The notes under the pieces: model-generated | Seen by the model: only the letters and a program-made list of their open reading frames with translations | The model's database searches: none | Told to the model about the DNA's origin: nothing | NCBI GenBank assembly: GCA_002355455.1 | Contig: AP017375.1 | Span: forward strand, 3,658,001-3,722,000 | From: Stanieria sp. NIES-3757 | GTDB taxonomy: Bacteria; Cyanobacteriota; Cyanobacteriia; Cyanobacteriales; Xenococcaceae | Direction: 5' to 3' | Length of the DNA stretch: 64,000 nucleotides | Made by a program: the position numbers and the translations under genes | Shown: piece after piece, positions 53,669 to 61,453 of the stretch | Position numbering within the stretch: position 1 is the stretch's first letter | How the letters are laid out: the number at the start of each line of letters is the position of its first letter

Positions 53669-55210
53669 TTATTGTTGCCAAACAGGAATTAAATACTGAG
53701 ATAAAGTATGAGCATCTACTCCCAATTCGGTGCGTTGTTTAGCTGCTAAAATACCTGCTTGAGCGTGCCACCAAGCAGCAGTAGCGACTATTGAATGTAA
53801 TACTTCTTCGTTTTTATTTTCACTTTCCCCTGCTTCTATTTGTGCCATTAAACCACCAATTAAACCTGTTAGAACATCTCCGCTACCTCCCCTAGCTAAG
53901 GCAGGAGTGCTTTCGGGAACAATCCAAACCGAACCATTAGGATGAGCGATCGCAGTTCTGGCACCTTTTAATAATACAATTGCACCACTTTGTTGAGATG
54001 CGGTTTGGACTGCTGTAATTTTGTCACCATGGGTAATTTCTATGTCTGGAAAGAGGCGTTTAAATTCTCCCAGATGAGGAGTTAGAACGGTGGTTGCTTT
54101 TCTTTTGGCTAAACTTGATAAAGTGCCGAGTTGTGCCAAGATATTTAATCCATCTGCATCTAATACTACAGGGCATTCAGCTTCTAATACTGTTTCAACA
54201 ATTGGTTTCGCTTCAGGAGTTAAACCGGGACCACAGGCAATTAGATCATAATTACTAAATTTAGCTAAATCGGGAAGAGATGCGATCGCGCCTGATTCGG
54301 TTTCAGGACAACCAATGGTTAAAGCATCGGGTAAATGACTTACTAGGATTGGTTTTAAAGATTCTGGGACAGCAATTGATAACATACCTACTCCCGAACT
54401 TCTGGCACCTAAAGCAGTTAAAAGTGTACCTCCTGCATAACGATGAGAACCACAGATTAATAAGAGATGTCCTTGTTTATATTTGTGAGTTACTGGTGGA
54501 CGGGGTAAAGGTAATAATTTTTGGGCAATATTTCTAGTAATTTGTTGAATAGGTGCAGGTTGAGGAATAACTTGCCAGACGACATGAGGAGGAATGCCAA
54601 AATTTAATCGTTCTACTTTACCAAGATAAGCTAAAGCTTGGTCTTGAAAAAATGCTCGTTTCCACAAACCCAAACAAAAAGTATGAGTAGCAACTACTGC
54701 CGTCCCTAAAACTTCTCCTGTATCGGTGTGAATTCCTGAAGGGAGATCGATACTAACTACAGATTTTGACCAACTATTCAACTGATTAACTGCTGCTGCA
54801 AGTTTACCTTCAAGCGATCGCTCGTTACCAAAACCAAACAACCCATCAATGATTAATTCACAATCTTGTAATGATTCAATCTCTTCAGAGAAAGGGATTT
54901 CTAAACTGGCAGCGTAATTAGCATGAGTATTAGTTAAATCTTTTAACTTGCTTAGGGGACGACAAATCTTAACTTGATAACCAGCTAAATGTAATTCCCT
55001 GGCAACTACCAAGGCATCACCACCATTATGACCTGGACCAACTAAAACCCCTACTTGTTTAACTGCCGATAAAGGATAAAGACTTTGAACTCTACTAGCA
55101 CATAATCCTGCTGCTTTTTCCATCAATGCTGCGACAGGCATTCCTGCGCTAAAAATTTGTTCTTCAATCTGGCGCATCTGTTGGGCAGAGACTATGATTT
55201 GTTCAAGCAT
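53669..55210 (-). CDS. nnr: Bifunctional NAD(P)H-hydrate epimerase / ADP-dependent dehydratase
   Basis: A repair enzyme for damaged NADHX/NADPHX. The 513-aa protein joins the NnrE epimerase (1-220: VGVLVGPGHNGGDALVVAREL, LIIDGLFGFG, SIDLPSGIHTDTGE) and the NnrD dehydratase (about 235-513: GHLLLICGSHRYAGGTLL, LDADGLNIL, VLTPHLGEFKRL, ALARGGSGDVLTGLI). The order and length are standard. It is monocistronic. Confidence 0.95.
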   Translation of the reverse strand: MLEQIIVSAQQMRQIEEQIFSAGMPVAALMEKAAGLCASRVQSLYPLSAVKQVGVLVGPGHNGGDALVVARELHLAGYQVKICRPLSKLKDLTNTHANYAASLEIPFSEEIESLQDCELIIDGLFGFGNERSLEGKLAAAVNQLNSWSKSVVSIDLPSGIHTDTGEVLGTAVVATHTFCLGLWKRAFFQDQALAYLGKVERLNFGIPPHVVWQVIPQPAPIQQITRNIAQKLLPLPRPPVTHKYKQGHLLLICGSHRYAGGTLLTALGARSSGVGMLSIAVPESLKPILVSHLPDALTIGCPETESGAIASLPDLAKFSNYDLIACGPGLTPEAKPIVETVLEAECPVVLDADGLNILAQLGTLSSLAKRKATTVLTPHLGEFKRLFPDIEITHGDKITAVQTASQQSGAIVLLKGARTAIAHPNGSVWIVPESTPALARGGSGDVLTGLIGGLMAQIEAGESENKNEEVLHSIVATAAWWHAQAGILAAKQRTELGVDAHTLSQYLIPVWQQ

Positions 55211-55283
55211 CTTGGTTATTTAGACTAAAACAGCTTATATAGCGATCCTATCTAAATCTTAGACAATCAACTTACAGCAATTT

Positions 55284-55748
55284 TTAATGAAGGAAGTGAG
55301 GGTGCAGAGGTGCAGAGGAGAATTTATAAATAACCATACTAGGTTTCTCGTTGTCTCCTTTTCCTTCTGTTGAAGTTTCTGGTTGAAGATAAACAATCCG
55401 ATTTTGCCAATCTTCTTTACTTTGAATATCCCAAAGCCAAATCACTGCTTTGACCAATCTACCAAAGTTATGAGGAGGAATAGAACGATAATCAATAAAA
55501 ATTACACCTCCATGACTAATATTCAATTCTCCCCACTCCGATAAAATCGGCGGAATAGTTTTTTGATCGTAGGTTATTAAAGTAAGTTTTTCTTTAGCAG
55601 CAAGTTTGAGAATGATTTCATCAGAGACACCTAGATAATAACTATCATGCCAAGTGTGAATGGCAATAATGGAAATGTCTGGACGTTTAGAATTTATTTG
55701 CTTGGTTATTTCTGGAGATATTTGTTCGTCAAGTAGAAAAGATAACAT
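55284..55748 (-). CDS. DUF5615-like PIN-fold protein, putative toxin
   Basis: A 154-aa protein, MLSFLLDEQISPEITKQINS, then EIILKLAAKEKLTLITYD. The LLDEQIS and LITYD acidic motifs are typical of the DUF5615/Mut7-C-like PIN branch, predicted ribonucleases often paired with small DNA-binding antitoxins. The start ATG overlaps the antitoxin stop (TAATG), so they are translationally coupled. The last residues (about 140-154) look like read-through beyond the conserved part. Activity is not shown. Confidence 0.7.
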   Translation of the reverse strand: MLSFLLDEQISPEITKQINSKRPDISIIAIHTWHDSYYLGVSDEIILKLAAKEKLTLITYDQKTIPPILSEWGELNISHGGVIFIDYRSIPPHNFGRLVKAVIWLWDIQSKEDWQNRIVYLQPETSTEGKGDNEKPSMVIYKFSSAPLHPHFLH

Positions 55749-56180
55749 TACTCTGGCGAACTATCTTCAAAAACATCTTGAGGAATTAATAAAAGTTCAG
55801 TCTGGGGTAAGATTCGCTTGATTGTTGTATAGTTAATTGCCAAATCGTCTTCTATTGCCAAACTAATTTCTTCAGGATAAGCTTCAGCATAATTGAATGC
55901 TGCTTTAACCCACTCAATTGTTTTTTTTAGATGAATAGCAGTTTTTTCAACATCGCGCTGATATTGATTAGCTAGCATAATTACTTGCCACACTGCCAAA
56001 TTGGAATGTTTAAGATAAGCTTGTCTGCCCACAGGAGAATTACGAAATTCAATATAAGCAAACTCGCTTTCTCGCAATGATTCTTCAATTAACATTGCCC
56101 CAGTTTCACTAGGGGTTTTACCCAAACGACGAGCTAATCTCTGTAGTCTAGCTTCTGTTTCTTCTGATAATCTTGTGCTA
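55748..56180 (-). pseudogene. Antitoxin-like gene, 5' end separated by IS630 insertion
   Basis: The remaining frame reads STRLSEETEARLQRLARRLGKTPSETGAM, a ribbon-helix-helix-like DNA-binding region, followed by a DUF433-like C-terminal part (AVWQVIMLANQYQRDVEKTAIHL). The original start lies beyond the IS: on the minus strand ATGTCTAAAGTAGT (57432 to 57419) joins across the TA duplication to give MSKVVSTRLSEE. Now the frame runs into the IS end, where no ATG is close; a TTG near 56230 or an ATG at 56290 would add IS-derived residues. Expression of the pair is probably changed. Confidence 0.8.
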
Positions 56181-57416
56181 AGCTGTAATGCATCTAAAAC
56201 GCATATCTTAGAAATAAGAAAAAGAATCAACAGTTGTGAATAATGCCAGTCAAAGGATTTCTCAGTCAAGAGCAACAAAAAAAGCTGCAAAAAGAGTTAA
56301 AAGAACACGAACATCCAGAAATTAGAGAAAGAATTCTAATTTTATTGTTACTTAATGACGGCAAAACTCAGGGGGAAATTGCTAATTTCTTGGGTTGTTC
56401 GTTAAGAAAAATAGCATATTGGTGTGTTCATGGCGACCCAGAAAATCTTGAGAGTCTCAAAGATGAGAGAATGTCAGGAAATTATCATAAAGCGACAGAG
56501 GAGTATATTGACTTATTGTTAAAAATAGTAGAGCAAGACCCTGAAGAATTAGGATATGAATTTGGCAGATGGACGGCAAAGAGATTAGCAACTTATTTAG
56601 ATGAAAAAACAGGAATTAAATTAAGCAGCTCACAAGTTAGAAGGATATTAGCCAAAAAAAAGTACGTTTACCTCTGGGCAAAATATAGTCTAGAGGATAA
56701 ACAAGAGCCAGAAAAAAGAAAACTTTTTAAAAAGAAACTAGAAGAATACATCTCTATTAGCAAAGAGAAGCCAAAACTTTTACAGATATGGTTTTGGGAC
56801 GAGAGCGGATTTAGTCTGAGAGTTTTGAGAAGAAAACTTTGGGGTAAAAAAGCGCACCGCCCGCGCCGAGGCTTCCTCGGCGTAAGGACGGAGCAAGAAG
56901 GTTCTCGAAAAAAGATAACTGGTCAAAGAAGAAAAGGCAGAGTCAATGTAATGGGTGCTGTTCGTTATTCGGATAAAAAAAGAGTAGTAGATTTTGTACC
57001 TAAAGGAGATGGAAATAATTTTTATTTAACTTTAAAGGTTCTTTATCAAGAAGTAAAAAATGAGTGGATACAGCAAGGCAATACTTCAGAAGATTTTGAG
57101 ACTAAGGGGACAAAAATCCTCGTTATTTTAGATAATGCAAGCTTTCATAAAAAAGAAGATATTCTCAAGAAAATTACACAAGAAATGCCCAACTTGATTT
57201 TAGAATTTTTACCTCCCTATAGTCCAGATTATAATATTGCCGAATTAGTGTGGCATTCAGCTAAGGAATTCTTGGCTCATCGCCTTTTTAAATCTATTGA
57301 GCAATTAGAATCTCTTTTACATCAACTTCTTAATCAGGGAGAATTAATTATTAATTGGGATAGAAAATTGAAAAACAAAGGTAATGCTGTTAATGCAATT
57401 TAAATGCGCGACAGCT
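56181..57416 (+). mobile_element. IS630-family insertion sequence (1,236 bp)
   Basis: Ends AGCTGTAATGCAT (left) and ATGCGCGACAGCT (right) form imperfect terminal inverted repeats of about 25 bp. They are flanked by the TA duplication typical of IS630 (56179-56180 and 57417-57418). It holds one full-length transposase gene and looks recent and intact. Confidence 0.93.
56243..57403 (+). CDS. IS630 family transposase
   Basis: A 386-aa DDE transposase. The N-terminal HTH region includes KTQGEIANFLGCSLRKIAYW and RWTAKRLATYLDEKTGIKLS. Catalytic motifs are WFWDESGF (first Asp), VILDNASFHKK (second Asp) and PPYSPDYNIAELVW (Glu). Between the first and second Asp, a GC-rich in-frame insert adds HRPRRGFLGVRTEQE relative to the expected GKK-to-RKKITGQRR joint. 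It carries an 8-bp palindrome. Whether the enzyme tolerates this is unknown. Confidence 0.93.
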   Translation: MPVKGFLSQEQQKKLQKELKEHEHPEIRERILILLLLNDGKTQGEIANFLGCSLRKIAYWCVHGDPENLESLKDERMSGNYHKATEEYIDLLLKIVEQDPEELGYEFGRWTAKRLATYLDEKTGIKLSSSQVRRILAKKKYVYLWAKYSLEDKQEPEKRKLFKKKLEEYISISKEKPKLLQIWFWDESGFSLRVLRRKLWGKKAHRPRRGFLGVRTEQEGSRKKITGQRRKGRVNVMGAVRYSDKKRVVDFVPKGDGNNFYLTLKVLYQEVKNEWIQQGNTSEDFETKGTKILVILDNASFHKKEDILKKITQEMPNLILEFLPPYSPDYNIAELVWHSAKEFLAHRLFKSIEQLESLLHQLLNQGELIINWDRKLKNKGNAVNAI

Positions 57417-57560
57417 TAACTACTTTAGACATTATTGTATGTAAACGTTATCTCCAATGATAATTACATTGTAACTAAGAGTTACAAAGCTAGCAGGATT
57501 GTTTGCATAAATTTTGTTGAACTCGTAGTTTAGAAAAAAGTAAAAATTGGCAGAGAACTA

Positions 57561-58064
57561 TTATTGAACTTTAATTCGCGCCCATAATCCTTGTAAAGCT
57601 AGTTTACGCACCATATCTTCTGCATTTTTCTGATCGCTAAAAATACCGACTTGAATAATGTCTCCTTTGCGAAAAGCTTTTGGTTCGATATCTCTCACCT
57701 GACTCAATAAGATATCACTATCGCCAAAAACTTCTACTCGATAACCTTGTGCTTTTTTGAGAGATTCAGAGGAGGAAGGAGAAGAATCAGGCGCGCTGAA
57801 AGTATATTCTCGTTTATTTTGATTACTAGTAGAAATAACAGGTTTAGATTTAGTGTGCTGATTTTCTGAAATTTGACTGCGAGGAGATTTAACCGATGGT
57901 GGAGGTGGTAAAGTTTCTGCGATCGCAGTGTTAACTTGAACTAATATAGGCAAAACCAGGGTTAGTAAAAAACTTCCTCCAAGCGAAATCGATCTAATCA
58001 GTTTTAAAAACAACAATAATTCAGAATTGAGAAATAGATTGAGAAATAGAGGCTTAGTTGTCAT
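57561..58064 (-). CDS. Secreted or periplasmic SPOR-domain-like protein
   Basis: A 167-aa protein with a hydrophobic N-terminal signal (about 20-50, ending NTAIAETLPPPPS), a Ser/Pro/Lys-rich linker, and a C-terminal SPOR-like half (YRVEVFGDSD then DIIQVGIFSDQKNAEDMVRKLALQGL, given in part). SPOR domains bind peptidoglycan lacking stem peptides. The role is probably envelope-associated. It is divergent from mnmA across 71 bp. Confidence 0.72.
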   Translation of the reverse strand: MTTKPLFLNLFLNSELLLFLKLIRSISLGGSFLLTLVLPILVQVNTAIAETLPPPPSVKSPRSQISENQHTKSKPVISTSNQNKREYTFSAPDSSPSSSESLKKAQGYRVEVFGDSDILLSQVRDIEPKAFRKGDIIQVGIFSDQKNAEDMVRKLALQGLWARIKVQ

Positions 58065-58135
58065 AATAAATAGAGCGAACGTAGGATAAAAAAAGCCTTA
58101 AATTATATAGAAGTTAGTATTCCCATTTTAGTTTC

Positions 58136-59188
58136 ATGAATAAGGTCGTTGTCGGCTTATCGGGTGGTGTTGATAGTTCTGTTGCTGCTGCCACTTTACA
58201 AGATCAAGGTTATCAAGTAGTTGGTCTTACTCTCTGGTTAATGAAGGGTAAGGGTCAATGCTGTTCGGAAGGAATGGTAGATGCATCGCGAATTTGTGAG
58301 CAATTGGGAATAGAACATCAGATTGTTGATATAAGAGACGTATTTCAAGAAAATATTATTGATTACTTAGTTTCTGGTTATGAAGCTGGTGTAACCCCTT
58401 TGCCTTGTTCGCAGTGTAATCGTACGGTGAAATTTGGGCCGATGCTGCAATATGCGAAGGAAAAATTAGGTATTGATAAAATTGCTACAGGTCATTATGC
58501 TCGAATTCGGTATGATGAGTATAGCGATCGCTATCAGTTATTACGGGCTGTCGATCCCAAAAAAGACCAGTCTTATTTTTTATACGATCTAACTCAAGAT
58601 TTGTTGGCAGGAACAATATTTCCTCTTGGTAATCAAACCAAAGAAGAAACTAGACGATTTGCTAACCAATTAGACTTAAAAACAGCCAATAAACCCGAAA
58701 GTCAAGATTTATGCTTGATCGAAGCCCACGGTTCGATGCAAAAGTTTTTGGATAAGTATATAAATCAGCACGAAGGGGATATCGTTGATTTAGAAGGTCA
58801 GGTTTTAGGTAAACACCAAGGCATTCATCACTATACGATTGGGCAAAGAAAAGGTTTAGGTATTGCTGCTGCCGAACCTTTGTATGTGGTGAAAATCGAT
58901 CCTGTGATGAATCGAGTCATTGTCGGTAATCGTGCTGCTGGTGGTCGTAGTGAATGTACTGTGAGTAGAATGAATTGGGTTTCTATTACTGAACCGACTA
59001 CACCTATTTGCAGTGAAGTACAAGTTCGTTATCGTTCTCAACCTGTTCCAGTTAATGTAATTCCTTTAGAAAATGCCCGCGTCAAATTAGTATTTGATGA
59101 ACCGATTTTTGGTGTTACTCCTGGTCAAGCTGCGGTTTTATATGACGGAGAAATACTATTAGCTGGTGGTATTATTGAACGGGAATAA
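58136..59188 (+). CDS. mnmA: tRNA-specific 2-thiouridylase MnmA
   Basis: This enzyme thiolates U34 of Lys, Glu and Gln tRNAs using ATP and a sulfur relay. The 350-aa protein has the PP-loop [15 protein letters not shown], the first catalytic Cys in [33 protein letters not shown] and the second Cys in [20 protein letters not shown] marks the central domain. The ATG at 58136 gives the conserved [11 protein letters not shown]. It is monocistronic. Confidence 0.96.
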   Translation: MNKVVVGLSGGVDSSVAAATLQDQGYQVVGLTLWLMKGKGQCCSEGMVDASRICEQLGIEHQIVDIRDVFQENIIDYLVSGYEAGVTPLPCSQCNRTVKFGPMLQYAKEKLGIDKIATGHYARIRYDEYSDRYQLLRAVDPKKDQSYFLYDLTQDLLAGTIFPLGNQTKEETRRFANQLDLKTANKPESQDLCLIEAHGSMQKFLDKYINQHEGDIVDLEGQVLGKHQGIHHYTIGQRKGLGIAAAEPLYVVKIDPVMNRVIVGNRAAGGRSECTVSRMNWVSITEPTTPICSEVQVRYRSQPVPVNVIPLENARVKLVFDEPIFGVTPGQAAVLYDGEILLAGGIIERE

Positions 59189-59433
59189 ATTAGTGAAAAT
59201 TAGATAAAGTACCACAAAAGTTTTGATTGTTTGTTAATGGTTAATAGCTGATAAATTTTGCATTTCAAACTATTTTTTTGTGGAGCATTAATTCTCTGTA
59301 ATTTTTTCAACCTTGTTAGTTCTAATTTTTGATTTTAACTACTTTGGTTACTTTTCAAAAATGAGATAAAAATTGTTATCATAAAATATTCTTTTTAAAC
59401 TACAACATAATTTGATTGTGTAGTTCTAAATTT

Positions 59434-61236
59434 ATGAGTATAACAATGAAGCGGAAAGGAACTAAAAATATTGTTCGATGGTGGCAATCGTTTGAACAAT
59501 ATCCTCAATTTTGCTGGCTAATCTCTGCAATTTGGTTAATATTTATTAGCTGGATCGCTTTTTTATGGCATTTAGGCGATGTAGGGTTAGTTGATGAAAC
59601 TGAACCTTTATTTGCCGAAGCAGCCCGTCAAATGGACGTAACAGGAAATTGGATTACACCTTATTTTAATGGCGAAACTCGTTTTGATAAACCGCCTTTA
59701 GTTTATTGGTTAATGGCAATTGGTTATCAATTAATTGGAGTTAATGAATGGGCAGTACGTCTTCCTTCTGCTTTAGCTGCGAGCGCTTTAGTTATAGGAG
59801 TTTTTTTTACTTTAAAATATTCTGGTTTTAGTAATATTTTAATCGATCAAAATAAATCTGCAAAAATTAAGCGTCAACTCTGGATTTCTGCTTGGATTGG
59901 TTCAGCTTTAACTGCTTTTAATGTCCAGACAATTATTTGGGCGCATACAGGAGTTTCTGATATGTTGCTTAGTGGTTGTATGGGGACGGCGTTATTATGT
60001 TTTTTTTGGGGTTATGTAACTTCAGAACAAAAACCTCAATCTTTTAATTATTGGTATCTTGCTTTTTATATATTATTATCTTTAGCTGTTTTAACGAAAG
60101 GCCCTATCGGGATAGTTTTGCCTGGATTAATTATCTTATTTTTTTTAGTTTATGTTGGTAACTTTTGGTCGGTTGTAAAGAAAATGAATCTTTTGGGAGG
60201 ATGTTTAATTTTTTTATTAATTACTCTTCCTTGGTATATTCTAGTTTATTTAGAAAACGGTCAAACTTATCTTGATTCTTTTTTTGGTTATCATAACTTT
60301 CAACGTTTTACAGATGTAGTAAATGGTCATGATGCAACTTGGTATTTTTATTTTTTAATTGTGCTAGGTTTGTTTGCACCTTGGTCGGTTTATTTGCCTT
60401 TAGCAATGTCAAAAATTCATTTTTGGCAACGCAACTTTTGGCAACAACAACCGCGAAATAATCAGCTTGGTTTATTTGCTTTGATTTGGTTTATTAGTAT
60501 CTTTGGATTTTTTACAATTTCTGTAACCAAATTACCTAGTTATGTTTTACCTTTAATGCCTGCTGCGAGTATTTTGGTAGCGTTAGCTTGGAGTAATATT
60601 TTAACTAACAAATTACCTACTCAAAACAAATCAGGTTTATTAATTACTATTATTAGTAATTTAATTTTAGTTACAGTTATCGCGATCACTTTTTTGACTG
60701 CTCCTCAATTTATTGGTAAAGATCCAGCTATTTTAGATTTTAAAGAGTCATTATTGAGTTCGGGATTAAGTTGGCGTGGTGGAATTATTTGGGGTTTTGC
60801 TGCACTTTTGATTGCTTATTGTCTGCTCTACCGAAAAAGATGGTATGCAATTTTTAGTATTAATTTAGTTGCTTTTATTAGTTCAATTATTTTTGTTTTA
60901 ATCCCCGCTTCTTTTTTTATAGATCAAACCCGTCAATTGCCTTTGAGAGAAATTGCTCAAACTATTATTCAAGAGCAACAACCCCAAGAAGAATTAATCA
61001 TGGTTGGCTTTAAAAAACCTTCGCTGGTGTTTTATACTCAACGCCCTATTAACTTTATCAAACATCCCGAAGAAGCCAATAATTATTTAAATCAAAAACA
61101 ACAAGAGCAAAGCAATTCAACTTCGAGTTTATTAGTTTTGCGTACCAAAGAAATGAAAGAAATGAATTTACAACCTCAAAATTATCAACAATTAGACCGC
61201 AAAGGTGTTTATCGCTTAATTCGGATTATTCAATAA
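59434..61236 (+). CDS. ArnT-like family 39 glycosyltransferase
   Basis: A protein of about 600 aa with 11-12 hydrophobic helices. It belongs to the PMT/ArnT-like GT39 family that uses polyprenyl-phosphate sugars. The first periplasmic loop has VDETEPLFAEAARQM and TPYFNGETRFDKPPLVYW, the DE/metal and substrate motifs. LTKGPIGIVLPGLIIL lies in the middle. A soluble C-terminal part follows. ATG at 59434 (MSITMKRKG) is preferred over an upstream TTG at 59416. The acceptor is unknown. Confidence 0.9.
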   Translation: MSITMKRKGTKNIVRWWQSFEQYPQFCWLISAIWLIFISWIAFLWHLGDVGLVDETEPLFAEAARQMDVTGNWITPYFNGETRFDKPPLVYWLMAIGYQLIGVNEWAVRLPSALAASALVIGVFFTLKYSGFSNILIDQNKSAKIKRQLWISAWIGSALTAFNVQTIIWAHTGVSDMLLSGCMGTALLCFFWGYVTSEQKPQSFNYWYLAFYILLSLAVLTKGPIGIVLPGLIILFFLVYVGNFWSVVKKMNLLGGCLIFLLITLPWYILVYLENGQTYLDSFFGYHNFQRFTDVVNGHDATWYFYFLIVLGLFAPWSVYLPLAMSKIHFWQRNFWQQQPRNNQLGLFALIWFISIFGFFTISVTKLPSYVLPLMPAASILVALAWSNILTNKLPTQNKSGLLITIISNLILVTVIAITFLTAPQFIGKDPAILDFKESLLSSGLSWRGGIIWGFAALLIAYCLLYRKRWYAIFSINLVAFISSIIFVLIPASFFIDQTRQLPLREIAQTIIQEQQPQEELIMVGFKKPSLVFYTQRPINFIKHPEEANNYLNQKQQEQSNSTSSLLVLRTKEMKEMNLQPQNYQQLDRKGVYRLIRIIQ

Positions 61237-61453
61237 AATTATCGTTGGTAATCCTACACAGATTGAGTAAAATCCTGGAACAAGAATTAGAGTAGTTTTT
61301 TGGCAAATCAAATATGATTGTATTTTTCTTACTTAAAATATTTATGAATCTATCTTTAGAGTGAAGTTGGTTGAGCCAAAAGCAAAAACATTTTAAACTA
61401 CTAACTACCCACATAAAAGCATTATTGCTTTCTGTAATTTGTCAAGATTTACT

